The notes: a model not told the origin generated them from the sequence alone. DNA of 64,000 nt from Arthrobacter sp. U41 (GCF_001750145.1 NZ_CP015732.1:2728001-2792000); one strand, 5' to 3'; shown: positions 55,322 through 64,000, numbered from the stretch's first letter. Numbers and translations are program-made.

Positions 55322-55519
55322 TAGTCGCCGCCACCACATCTGGGGCAGATGAATCCATCCGGCCAACGCAGCTTGGCCAGGTACTTAAGACACGCATCAT
55401 CGGTGCTGAACCAGTCCTGAAACTGCCCGAAGTTCTTGGGGTAGTTCACGCCTGCGCGCGGCATCTGCGGCGGCAAATCGGCCATACGCCAGTCTACTTC
55501 AGCTAAGCAGATACCCAAT
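55322..55519 (-). mobile_element. Right, 3'-truncated IS1595 copy
   Basis: About 198 bases encoding the transposase N-terminus (MADLPPQMPRAGVNYPKNFG ... CPRCGGGD) plus the complete outer repeat. It differs from the left copy at seven positions, three of which change residues (DYPRT versus NYPKN). Confidence 0.85.
55496..55519 (-). repeat. Outer inverted repeat, right
   Basis: Perfect inverse of 52552-52575, ending GATACCCAAT. Confidence 0.9.
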
Positions 55520-55527
55520 ATGTATGT
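55520..55527. repeat. Target-site duplication, right copy (ATGTATGT)
   Basis: Matches 52544-52551. Confidence 0.85.
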
Positions 55528-55536
55528 TCTAGTTTA

Positions 55537-55542
55537 AGTCAA
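55537..55542 (-). promoter_or_regulatory. Orphaned -35 (TTGACT) of the radical SAM gene
   Basis: In the reconstructed pre-insertion sequence, TTGACT lies 17 bases before TCGAAT, which is six bases before the radical SAM ATG. The IS now places it 3 kb away. Confidence 0.5.
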
Positions 55543-55567
55543 GGACCCGGACGGCGGTGCGGACGCG

Positions 55568-56539
55568 TCACGGACAGCAGGACGGTCGTGGGGCCGAAGG
55601 ATGTCCCGGAGGCACACCGCGCTCAGGGTGCCTTGCTCCGTCCACATCGACGTGTTGTTGCGGTGCCCCGCTGTTGCCTGCGCTGCAGCCGCCGGTGCCC
55701 AGCCAAACCGAAGCGGCCATGAGGCCCAGCACGTCGGCGAAGCCGAGGATGGCGGCCCAGGGCAGTTCGATGTCTCCTGCGTTGAGGTTGTTGAAGAACG
55801 AACCTAAGGGAGTGAGTAAAGGCCACAGCACCAGGAAGCTGCGGGTCAAAGCGAACGCGACCGCATAGATGACCCCGAGCCCAAAGAGGAAGACCATGCC
55901 TTCGCCGCTCATCCCGTAGCCGACGTGGTACGCGGCGTACAGGGCTGCAGCGATTGCAATGCCGGGGGCCCGCCCGAAACTGGCGCTGAGGCGGGTCTGG
56001 ATGAAACCTCGGAAGAACACGGTCTCAAATGCGCCCACCGTCAAAGACATCACCAGCAAAGGCACCCAGCCAACCGGTTCGGGAAGGGGGTACCCGAAGA
56101 GCGTAATGGCGAACTGAAGGGACGCCAGGATCAATCCCAGGGCTACCGCCGGTTTCCAGTTGCCGAGCCACAGTCCCAGGTCGGACAGCGGCCGCCCCCG
56201 GCTGACGGTATAGAACACAGGACCCGCCACCCCCAGGACCAGCCCTGCACCAAAGCACAGGAACAGGCCCAGCACGTTCGTGACAGTGAAGACGGTGAAG
56301 GCCACGCGGAACAGCACGACGACCGCGATGTAGAGGGCCGCCACCACGGCGAGATCCAATTTGTCGACTCCCTGCCGACGCCAGGCCGAGGGGCCGGAAA
56401 CCGCGGCCAGCAGCAACGCCGAAACGGGCACCACCAGACCGTAGAACGTCAGATCAAGGACCGCCAGCAGCAACACGGCGGCGACCAGCCACAAGCACCA
56501 GATCCAGGTGCGCCAGCTCTGAACTGCCTGCACTCTCAT
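55568..56539 (-). CDS. CPBP (Abi) family intramembrane metalloprotease-like protein
   Basis: 323 residues with about eight transmembrane helices. The CPBP motif region is GAFETVFFRGFIQTR (about residue 172), where the usual double Glu is reduced to Glu-Thr, followed by AALYAAYHVGYGM (about 207) and SFFNNLN (about 247). Loss of one Glu may impair proteolysis. The last ~40 residues (HVDVDGARHPERGVPPGH...) are hydrophilic and look like read-through into non-conserved sequence. RBS GAAAGGACG. Confidence 0.78.
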   Translation of the reverse strand: MRVQAVQSWRTWIWCLWLVAAVLLLAVLDLTFYGLVVPVSALLLAAVSGPSAWRRQGVDKLDLAVVAALYIAVVVLFRVAFTVFTVTNVLGLFLCFGAGLVLGVAGPVFYTVSRGRPLSDLGLWLGNWKPAVALGLILASLQFAITLFGYPLPEPVGWVPLLVMSLTVGAFETVFFRGFIQTRLSASFGRAPGIAIAAALYAAYHVGYGMSGEGMVFLFGLGVIYAVAFALTRSFLVLWPLLTPLGSFFNNLNAGDIELPWAAILGFADVLGLMAASVWLGTGGCSAGNSGAPQQHVDVDGARHPERGVPPGHPSAPRPSCCP

Positions 56540-56730
56540 CAGGGCCGTCCTTTCGCGTCAAGTTCAGTGTGGTGCCAACAGGCCGGTGCCGGAAGAGGCT
56601 TTCGACGACTGCTCCGGCGTGTCCCGGGTGCGGAGCCGGTCGCGCCCCGTCCGGCCCTGCTGAAGTTTGCCGACGGCTTGCCTGATCGCACACAGCCGCC
56701 GCCGTCCGGCCGCCCGGCGGACTGCCTTGT

Positions 56731-56736
56731 TAGGCT
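56731..56736 (+). promoter_or_regulatory. Leaderless -10 of pcp (TAGGCT)
   Basis: TAGGCT plus six bases, then ATG 56743. Confidence 0.55.
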
Positions 56737-56742
56737 GGGGCG

Positions 56743-57384
56743 ATGATTCTCCTGACAGGTTTCGAGCCCTTCGGCGGCGAAAGCACCAACCCGTCGTGGC
56801 CGGCCGCGCGGGCGGCTGCGGGCCTGCTCCGGGCCGAGGGGCTCGATGCGCAGGCCGTGGAGCTGCCCTGCGTCTTCGGGGAAGCAATCCGGGTGCTGGC
56901 AGCGGCGCTGGAGGAGCACCGTCCGGAGCTGGTGATCTGCGCGGGCCAGGCCGGCGGAAGGCCGCGGATCTCGCTGGAACGGATCGCGATCAACTGCGAC
57001 GACGCGCGGATTCCGGACAACGCCGGCAACTCACCCGTAGACCGGCCGGTTGTCGGCGGGGGACCGGCGGCCTACTTCAGCACTCTGCCGGTGAAGGCGG
57101 CGCTCGCGGCTCTCCTGGCGGCCGGGATCCCCGCCGAGGTATCCCAGACCGCAGGCACCTACGTCTGCAACCACGTCTTCTACGGGCTGATGCACGCCCT
57201 GCGGCTGCGGCCCGGAACGCGGGGAGGCTTTGTCCACATCCCCTACGAACCGGCCCAGCTGCCGCCGGGGAGCCCTGTCCCGTCCCTGGCACTGGAGCAG
57301 CTGACGGAGGCGCTCGCCGTCGTCGTCCGCAGCACCCTGGCGACGACAACGGATCTCAGCATCCCTGCCGGCGCCCTTCACTAG
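56743..57384 (+). CDS. pcp: Pyroglutamyl-peptidase I
   Basis: 213 residues, cysteine peptidase C15 that removes N-terminal pyroglutamate. Triad: Glu in ISLERIAINCDDARIPDN (about residue 78), Cys in GTYVCNHVFYGLMH (about 143) and His in GFVHIPYEP (about 166). TGFEPFGGESTNPSW marks the N-terminus. Cytosolic, single gene. Confidence 0.95.
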   Translation: MILLTGFEPFGGESTNPSWPAARAAAGLLRAEGLDAQAVELPCVFGEAIRVLAAALEEHRPELVICAGQAGGRPRISLERIAINCDDARIPDNAGNSPVDRPVVGGGPAAYFSTLPVKAALAALLAAGIPAEVSQTAGTYVCNHVFYGLMHALRLRPGTRGGFVHIPYEPAQLPPGSPVPSLALEQLTEALAVVVRSTLATTTDLSIPAGALH

Positions 57385-57404
57385 GGGCTGGCCGCGGCCC
57401 GGTC

Positions 57405-58043
57405 TCAGTCGAGCAGTTCCCAGACGACGTCGACGGTGGCACTGATGCTGGACTCGCCGGCCTCCACGGTGAGCGACTCCACGGCGGCGGCCCGCTGCAT
57501 CCTCGCCACCGGGATGGGTGCCGGGTGGCCGGACTGCTGCGCGAGCGAGACCACCTGGCCCAGGGAGGCACCGGCGAGCGAAGCGAAGTGCCCGGCCGCG
57601 GTGAGGGCGTCCTGCCAGGCGGCTTCGCGGGCCCGCGCCGTGACCGCGGCGGGATCGGCGAAGCCGAACTCCAGGCCGTTGAGCCGGACATCGTTGCCGC
57701 CGGCCGCGACCGCGGCGGCGATGACCTCCGAGGATCTTCCCGGTTCCCTGAGCCGGACGCTCAGCACGGTCGACGCCAGGTAGCCCGAGACGACCTGGCC
57801 CCGGCCCTCCTGCCAGTTCACCTCCGCGCGGACGTTCAGCCCCGACGTCGTGATGTCCGGATTCGCCACGCCGTATTCGCGCAGTACCGCCGAGATGGCT
57901 GCCGAGACCCGGCCCGCCTCGCCGTAGGCCGCGCCGACGTCCTCCCGGCGGCACTCGACGCCGATCGAGAGGGTCAGCAGGTCCGGTGCGGCTTCCGCGC
58001 TGCCGGATCCGGTGACTGAGATCGTCCTGGGGCTGTCGGTCAT
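57405..58043 (-). CDS. SIMPL-domain (DUF541) protein
   Basis: 212 residues. The SIMPL domain covers nearly the whole protein: ISVTGSGSAEAAPDLLTLSIGV, GVANPDITTSGLNVRAEVNW and GNDVRLNGLEFGF. No signal peptide is evident, unlike many family members. It follows the HExxH gene with one base between stop and start region and a GAACGAGG ribosome-binding site, so the two are co-transcribed. Confidence 0.88.
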   Translation of the reverse strand: MTDSPRTISVTGSGSAEAAPDLLTLSIGVECRREDVGAAYGEAGRVSAAISAVLREYGVANPDITTSGLNVRAEVNWQEGRGQVVSGYLASTVLSVRLREPGRSSEVIAAAVAAGGNDVRLNGLEFGFADPAAVTARAREAAWQDALTAAGHFASLAGASLGQVVSLAQQSGHPAPIPVARMQRAAAVESLTVEAGESSISATVDVVWELLD

Positions 58044-58044
58044 G

Positions 58045-58542
58045 TTATGCCTCGTTCCGTTCGGGGGCCGCTTGGCCCGTCCTGCCGGCGTCGGATCCGG
58101 TTTGCCGCTCCGCTGACCGGATCTGGTGGTTGGGGCCGGTGTTCAGCTCCGGGTAGCCGCCGGCCCGGAGGCCGGCGTGCCGTTCGAAAACGTTGCGCGA
58201 GCCGGGGTTACCGGTCCGGGCCAGGGACCAGCCTGCCGCGAGGAAATAGAGCGGCAGGAACGGCATGCCCAGGCACCAGGCGTACTGGGTGCAGTGCCGC
58301 TCCTCGTGCCCCAGCAGCTCCGGGTTGCCCAGGGCCTGCTCTGGCCCGGACCGGAACAGCACCACATTTCCGACCGCGAAGGCGCCGGCGAGGGGCAGGC
58401 GCCAGCGGTAGCCGGTGGCAATGAGCAGTCCCCGGGGGCCGCGGCGGACGGGGGCGCGGGCACAGCCGGCCAGCAACAACCCCAGCGGAGTTGTTGCATT
58501 CACTAGATTGGCCAGCTGCCGCAGTCGTTGTCCCGGCGTCAT
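58045..58542 (-). CDS. Small HExxH protein, putative membrane-associated zinc peptidase-like
   Basis: 165 residues. LLGHEERHCTQYAWCLG (HEERH at residues 79-83) has the zinc-peptidase HExxH form, followed by a hydrophobic segment PFLPLYFLAAGW and NVFERHAGLRAGGY. The N-terminus (NLVNATTPLGLLLAGC) is hydrophobic and includes a lipobox-like LAGC. Similar proteins appear widespread in Actinobacteria without a name, as far as I recall. The ~35 C-terminal residues are polar. Cotranscribed with the SIMPL gene. Confidence 0.65.
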   Translation of the reverse strand: MTPGQRLRQLANLVNATTPLGLLLAGCARAPVRRGPRGLLIATGYRWRLPLAGAFAVGNVVLFRSGPEQALGNPELLGHEERHCTQYAWCLGMPFLPLYFLAAGWSLARTGNPGSRNVFERHAGLRAGGYPELNTGPNHQIRSAERQTGSDAGRTGQAAPERNEA

Positions 58543-58626
58543 AACGCCATGCTATCCGGGGCCCCGCCTGCGGGATACGCGGCAGTGCAGAGCCCCGTCA
58601 CGTTCCGGCAGCCGAGCGCGTTCAAC

Positions 58627-58632
58627 TAGACT
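58627..58632 (+). promoter_or_regulatory. Candidate -10 (TAGACT) of the pheST leader
   Basis: TAGACT eight bases before a GTG that opens a 38-codon frame leading into pheS. Confidence 0.45.
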
Positions 58633-58640
58633 GAACGGGA

Positions 58641-59815
<1,175 letters not shown>

Positions 59816-59817
59816 CA

Positions 59818-62361
59818 GTGCGTATCCCACTTTCCTGGCTGCGTGAATTCGCGCAGGTACCGGCCGGAGCAACGGCCGAAGACGTGATGGCCGAACTGGT
59901 CAAGGTCGGTTTTGAAGAAGAAGCGGTCCACCGGCCGACGGACATCCTCCGGGGCCCCATCGTGGTGGGCCAGGTTCTGAGCATCGTCAAGGAACCCCAG
60001 ACCAACGGCAAGACCATCAACTGGTGCCAGGTCCGGGTCGTCCCCGAAGGCCGGCAGCAAAGCCTCACCGGCGAGGGCATCGACCCCTCCGGTGTCCAGG
60101 GCATCATCTGCGGTGCCCACAACTTCGTGGAAGGCGACAAGGTGGTGGTCACCCTTCCCGGTGCCGTGCTGCCCGGCGACTTCCACATTTCCGCGCGGAA
60201 AACCTATGGCCACCTGTCCGCCGGGATGATCGCCTCGGTGCGTGAGCTCGGCATCGGCGAGGACCACGACGGCATCCTGGTGCTCTCCCGGATCGGGCTG
60301 GACCCGGAACTCGGCACCGACGCCATGGAGCTGCTGGATCTCTACGACGAGGCCGCCGAAATCAACGTCACCCCGGACCGCGGTTACGCATTCTCCATCC
60401 GCGGCGTGGCCCGCGAATACGCGCACGCCACCGGCACGTCCTTCACCGACCCGGCGTCCCGGGTGCAGGCACCCGCGGCACTGTCCGGCGGGTACGGCGT
60501 GAAGCTCAACGATGACGCGCCGATCTACGGCAAGCCCGGCTGCGACCGCTTCGTGGCGCGCACCGTCCGCGGGGTCGACGCCGCAAAGCCGACGCCGCCG
60601 TGGATGGCCTCCCGGCTCAGGCTCGCCGGCATCCGCTCGATCTCGCTGCCGGTGGACATCTCGAACTACGTCATGCTCGAACTCGGCCAGCCCACGCACT
60701 GCTACGACCTGGACAGGCTGTCGGGCGACATCGTGGTCCGCCGCGCCCTCGCCGGCGAGAAGCTCAAGACCCTCGATGAGAAGGAACGGGCGCTCAACGT
60801 CGAGGACCTCCTCATCACCGACGGTTCCGGTGCCATCGGCATCGCCGGGGTGATGGGCGGCGCCGCCACCGAGGTCTCCGGTTCCACCACGAACATCCTG
60901 GTGGAGGCTGCGCACTTCGACGAGGTGTCCATCGGACGCTCCCGCCGCCGCCACAAGCTGCCGTCCGAAGCCTCCAAGCGCTTCGAACGCGGCGTCGACT
61001 GGCAGGTAGCCGGGATCGCCGCCCAGCGGGTCGTTGACCTTCTGGTCGAACTCGCCGGGGGCACCGCCGATGAGGCGGGGACCGACGTCGGAACCGCACC
61101 GGACGCCGTGGCCGTCGAGCTGCCCGCGACCTTCGCCGCGGAACGGATCGGCATCGACTTCACCGAGGAACAGATCCTCACCTCGCTCGAGGACCTCGGC
61201 GCCGTCGTCGCAGCAAACGCGACCGGCTGGACGGTGACCGCCCCGAGCTGGCGGAATGACCTGGAAACCAAGGAAGACCTCACCGAGGAGATCGCGCGGC
61301 TGGTCGGATATGACAAGATCCCGGCGTCCCTGCCGGTGGCGCCTCCGGGCCGCGGCCTGACCCGCGTCCAGCAGCAGCGCCGTCGTCTGGTCCAGGCCCT
61401 GGCCGCTTCCGGCCTCACTGAGGTCCTTGCGTACCCGTTCGTCTCCAAGGCCGCCAATGACACATTCGGCGTGCCCTCGGAAGGTTCCCCGCGCAGGGCC
61501 CTCAAACTGGCCAACCCGATCAGCGAGGAGCAGGGCTACCTGCGCACCTCAATCCTGCCGGGCCTGATCGAGGTCGCCAAGCGCAACCACTCCCGCGGCT
61601 TCCGCGACCTGGCCCTGTTCGAGGCCGGCCTGGTGTTCCTGCCGGGCGACACGCTTGGCACCGCCACGATCCCGCCGCTCGGCGTCAAGCCCAGCGATGA
61701 GGTGCTTGACGGCCTGTACGACGGAGTCCCGGACCAGCCGCTGTACCTCGCCGCCGTCCTCACGGGACACGACTCGCCGGCCGCCGCCGGCCACGTGCCC
61801 CGGGCCTGGGACTGGGCGGACGCCCTGGACATCGCCCGGATCGCCGGCGACGTCCTCGGCGTCGACATCGTGATCAGCCAGGGACAGCACCAGGCCTTCC
61901 ACCCGGGACGGACCGCGCAGCTGGCGCTCCGCACCGGGGAAGTCCTGGGCTACGCCGGTGAGCTGCACCCGAAACTGCTGGCGGCGCACGACATGCCGGC
62001 CCGGTCCGTGGCACTCGAGTTCAACGCGGACGCCCTCTTCAAGGCCGCGGCGGACGTGATTGTCGCCCGGCACATCTCCACCTACCCGGTGGCCAGCCAG
62101 GACGTTGCCCTGGTGGTTCTACAGGAGATCCCGGCGGAAGATGTGCTGGCAGCACTGCGCGAGGGAGCCGGCGAGCTGCTCGAGGACGTCGCGCTCTTCG
62201 ACGTTTACGCGGGCAAGGGCATCGAGGAGGGCAGGAAGTCACTGGCCTTCAGCCTGCGCTTCCGTGCGGCGGACCGCACCCTCACGGCGGACGAGGCATC
62301 CGCAGCCCGCGAGGCAGCCGTGGCCGTCGCCCACGAGCGCTTCGGAGCAGTCCAACGCTAA
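59818..62361 (+). CDS. pheT: Phenylalanyl-tRNA synthetase beta subunit
   Basis: 847 residues. Domains in order: tRNA-binding OB fold (about 40-155), B3/B4 editing domain (about 225-400), B5 domain (about 425-500), core (about 510-730) and the FDX-ACB anticodon-binding domain (about 750-845; STYPVASQDVALVV ... FRAADRTLTADE). GTG start two bases after the pheS stop. Confidence 0.97.
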   Translation: MRIPLSWLREFAQVPAGATAEDVMAELVKVGFEEEAVHRPTDILRGPIVVGQVLSIVKEPQTNGKTINWCQVRVVPEGRQQSLTGEGIDPSGVQGIICGAHNFVEGDKVVVTLPGAVLPGDFHISARKTYGHLSAGMIASVRELGIGEDHDGILVLSRIGLDPELGTDAMELLDLYDEAAEINVTPDRGYAFSIRGVAREYAHATGTSFTDPASRVQAPAALSGGYGVKLNDDAPIYGKPGCDRFVARTVRGVDAAKPTPPWMASRLRLAGIRSISLPVDISNYVMLELGQPTHCYDLDRLSGDIVVRRALAGEKLKTLDEKERALNVEDLLITDGSGAIGIAGVMGGAATEVSGSTTNILVEAAHFDEVSIGRSRRRHKLPSEASKRFERGVDWQVAGIAAQRVVDLLVELAGGTADEAGTDVGTAPDAVAVELPATFAAERIGIDFTEEQILTSLEDLGAVVAANATGWTVTAPSWRNDLETKEDLTEEIARLVGYDKIPASLPVAPPGRGLTRVQQQRRRLVQALAASGLTEVLAYPFVSKAANDTFGVPSEGSPRRALKLANPISEEQGYLRTSILPGLIEVAKRNHSRGFRDLALFEAGLVFLPGDTLGTATIPPLGVKPSDEVLDGLYDGVPDQPLYLAAVLTGHDSPAAAGHVPRAWDWADALDIARIAGDVLGVDIVISQGQHQAFHPGRTAQLALRTGEVLGYAGELHPKLLAAHDMPARSVALEFNADALFKAAADVIVARHISTYPVASQDVALVVLQEIPAEDVLAALREGAGELLEDVALFDVYAGKGIEEGRKSLAFSLRFRAADRTLTADEASAAREAAVAVAHERFGAVQR

Positions 62362-62555
62362 AGCCCGGCGGAACCCTCGCCGTTGCCGGAATCACCGTCC
62401 GGTCCGTTCGTCTTGCCGACGTCGGACCGGGCGGCGGGGGCTTACTTGATCCGGCCGAGCGGGAGCGTGCCGCGCGCATCACGGATCCGGCAGCGCGGCG
62501 GGACTTTTCCGCCGGGCGGATCGCGCTGCGCGGTTTCGCCGCGGAGATCCTCGGC

Positions 62556-63107
62556 GTGCGCCCCTGGGAGCTGAGGGCCGACTACTCCTGCCCGGACTGC
62601 GGCACGGGGCCGGAGCTGGACCACGGCCGGCCCGGCTACCGGCTGCGCGAAGACATTGCCGGCCAAGTCGCGGGCCTCAGCCCCGGCATCAGTCCGGGCA
62701 TCGGCGGCATTCCCGGTGCCCGCCTGAGCTTGAGTCTTTCCCGCAGCCGCGGCTGGGCCCTGCTGGCCGCCGCTGGCGACCGCGGTCCGGCGACAGCTGT
62801 TGGCGTTGACCTGGAGCACAGGTCCGGCGTCGGGTTTCCCGGCTTTGACGAGGTCGTCCTCACCAGGGCGGAACGTCAGCGGCTTTCTGCTCTGCCCCCG
62901 GATCTGGTGGACCTTTGGCGCACTGCCGTGTGGGCGCGCAAGGAAGCCCTGCTCAAGGCCCGGGGGACCGGGCTGCGGGTGGACCCAAGCTCGGTCGAGG
63001 CCTTCCCGGCGCTGGGGCGCGGAGACTTCCTCATCGAACTGGATACCGTTGCCCTCGGCCTGCCCGAGGGCTTCGCCGCCGTACTGGCAGTCCAGCGAGC
63101 AGCCTAG
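62556..63107 (+). CDS. 4'-phosphopantetheinyl transferase (Sfp type), start uncertain
   Basis: 183 residues from the first canonical start (GTG 62556). It transfers the phosphopantetheine arm to carrier proteins. The metal-binding AVGVDLEHRSG (about residue 83) and VWARKEALLKARGTGL (about 126) are the Sfp signature. The same frame stays open upstream and reads VRLADVGPGG, then LLDPAERERAARITDPA and RRDFSAGRIALRGFAAEILG, which is the normal N-terminal region of the family. No ATG, GTG or TTG precedes it, so the start may be ATC 62391 (coupled to pheT) or the gene may be truncated. Confidence 0.78.
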   Translation: MRPWELRADYSCPDCGTGPELDHGRPGYRLREDIAGQVAGLSPGISPGIGGIPGARLSLSLSRSRGWALLAAAGDRGPATAVGVDLEHRSGVGFPGFDEVVLTRAERQRLSALPPDLVDLWRTAVWARKEALLKARGTGLRVDPSSVEAFPALGRGDFLIELDTVALGLPEGFAAVLAVQRAA

Positions 63108-63274
63108 CTGCCGCCGTAATCAGTACGGCAACCCGGACTGTTGGGGCGCGCTGCGCAAAGACCCGGACCAGCCCCGTGAGGGCAATTCCTTCCGGTGACA
63201 GCACCATCGGCAACCGTGTGGTCGAGTTATCCACATAGCCTAAGTCCGGTCGACTAATCGTCGCAGGCCCTCGA

Positions 63275-63280
63275 TATTCT
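63275..63280 (+). promoter_or_regulatory. Leaderless -10 (TATTCT) of the DUF222/HNH gene
   Basis: TATTCT plus six bases, then ATG 63287. No LexA box was found here. Confidence 0.5.
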
Positions 63281-63286
63281 GGGTTC

Positions 63287-64000
63287 ATGGAGAGCACCAC
63301 AAGCTGGAGTGTGGAGGGCAGGGAGGCGCTGGCGGCTGTCGGGGCGTCCTATGCGGCGCTGGTGGGCTTTAAGGGGGCTGCAGCGCGCCGCGCTGATCCG
63401 TTCGGCGCTGACTTCACTGACTTGGCTGACGGTGGCCGCACTGACTTGGCTGGCGTTGACGGTAGTGATCCGTTGTGGGATGATCCGTTGCACGATCTGG
63501 TGGATGATTCCCTGGACCGCCTCGCCCTGATTGGAGGGATGGAGGCCCAGCTTGCGGCGTTGAAGGTCTGCGCGGCCGCGGACTACGTGCGGGCCGCCGA
63601 CGCTTTGGCGCCGCCGGCGGTGGCGCTGCACGACAACATGGGCCAGGAGATGGCGGTGACGGCGGAGGTCGCGTGTGCCCTGACCGTGAGCGAGCAGACC
63701 GCCGGGGCGTTCCTGGGTGACTGCCTGGCCCTGACGAAGACGTTGCCGCTGACCCTCGCCGCGCTGACGGCGGGCACGATTTCCTGGGCGCACGCCCGGA
63801 TCATGGTGGACGAAACGACCAGCCTGGACCCGGCCGGGGCGGCGGCGTTGGAGGCGCACTTCCTGGACCCGGCCGCCCCGAATCCGGCCCGGGGGTGCCC
63901 GGCCGGGGAACTGGTCCCGGGCAGGTTCCGGGCCAAGGCCCGGACGTGGCGTGAACGCCATCACCGGGAGAGCATCGAACAGCGCCATGCCAGGTGCGCG
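63287..64000 (+). CDS. DUF222 / HNH endonuclease-type protein, 3' end outside window
   Basis: 238 codons without a stop to the window end. The DUF222 domain (13E12 family) is visible: MEAQLAALKVCAAADYVRAAD (about residue 85), MAVTAEVACALTVSEQTAG, LPLTLAALTAGTISWAHARIMV and FRAKARTWRERHH. The C-terminal HNH nuclease domain would lie beyond the window. Several such genes per genome are usual in Arthrobacter; their function is unclear. A 40-residue Asp/Gly-rich stretch (about 40-80) precedes the domain. Confidence 0.85.
   Translation, partial: MESTTSWSVEGREALAAVGASYAALVGFKGAAARRADPFGADFTDLADGGRTDLAGVDGSDPLWDDPLHDLVDDSLDRLALIGGMEAQLAALKVCAAADYVRAADALAPPAVALHDNMGQEMAVTAEVACALTVSEQTAGAFLGDCLALTKTLPLTLAALTAGTISWAHARIMVDETTSLDPAGAAALEAHFLDPAAPNPARGCPAGELVPGRFRAKARTWRERHHRESIEQRHARCA

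Larger units (their letters stand above)
52552..55519. mobile_element. Compound IS1595-family element, 2.97 kb
   Basis: The outer ends are 24-bp perfect inverted repeats starting ATTGGGTATC, each next to an ATGTATGT duplication. The left IS copy (52552-53559) has an intact transposase but its inner repeat lacks the last nine or ten bases. The right copy (55322-55519) keeps only the first ~60 transposase codons and the outer repeat. Between them lie fragments of a zinc/quinone-type dehydrogenase, an unidentified remnant, a complete cupin gene, an amidohydrolase tail and an MFS fragment. The duplication shows that the whole unit transposed or was remodelled after one insertion. Cargo GC looks lower than the flanks. 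Confidence 0.85.

Noticed and set aside
63108..63286. LexA box upstream of the DUF222/HNH gene
   Set aside because: Searched because other family genes are SOS-linked, but no TCGAA-N5/6-TTCGA-like pair is present; the 179-base gap shows only a leaderless -10.

Overview
The window is a chromosomal segment of a high-GC actinobacterium, most likely Micrococcaceae (Arthrobacter/Pseudarthrobacter-like). The evidence is the GC-rich codon use, the actinobacterial-type SOS boxes, many start codons placed as in leaderless mRNAs, and a gene order familiar from Actinobacteria: dapB..dapA-rnj-ftsK-pgsA-cinA-clgR..recA-recX-miaB-miaA-dapF..hflX-dinG-lexA. No tRNA, rRNA or CRISPR array was recognised.

Layout. 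1-4.7 kb: an acyl-CoA synthetase (cut by the window edge), a TetR regulator and an alpha/beta hydrolase in one overlapping operon, then a small protein divergent from a LuxR-type regulator. 4.7-10.8 kb: a molybdenum-cofactor block (moaA-moaD leftward; a membrane-anchored molybdopterin oxidoreductase, moeA, moaC, mog-type gene and moaE rightward). 10.9-17.5 kb: lysine/DAP genes dapB and dapA, a nitrilase-family amidase, an acyltransferase-like membrane protein, a small SOS-box gene and RNase J. 17.6-29.4 kb: ftsK, pgsA, cinA, clgR-type regulator, MarR, DUF3046, recA-recX, miaB-miaA-dapF and an RsmC-like methyltransferase. 29.4-35.2 kb: hflX with a long leader, dinG-type helicase, lexA and a divergent LysM protein. 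35.2-41.1 kb: hisC-hisB-hisH-(52-aa membrane protein)-priA, an SseB-family gene and an MFS transporter. 41.2-45.1 kb: DUF1844, infC-rpmI-rplT and a TrmH/SpoU methyltransferase. 45.2-51.3 kb: a GlsB/YeaQ membrane protein, a broken cation-efflux gene, an MFS exporter, a Nudix hydrolase and the three-gene NAD(P) transhydrogenase. 51.3-56.5 kb: an Rv2578c-like radical SAM gene whose upstream region has been invaded by a 2.97-kb compound IS1595-family element, then a CPBP membrane protein. 56.7-64 kb: pcp, a SIMPL protein, an HExxH protein, pheS-pheT, a phosphopantetheinyl transferase and the start of a DUF222/HNH gene cut by the window end.

How the genes connect. The Moco genes supply cofactor for the oxidoreductase embedded among them. 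dapB, dapA and dapF serve lysine and peptidoglycan synthesis. recA, lexA, the LysM gene, the 13526 gene and (before the IS insertion) the radical SAM gene all carry boxes of the form TCGAAT-N4-GTTC, which sketches a local LexA regulon.

I found no unmistakable new multi-gene system. The strongest leads are: the compound IS1595 element, flanked by an 8-bp duplication, that splits an SOS box and separates a -35 from its -10; a leaderless six-codon upstream ORF in the hflX leader; a 38-codon ORF that overlaps the pheS start; and an attenuator-like terminator just before an infC gene that starts with ATT.
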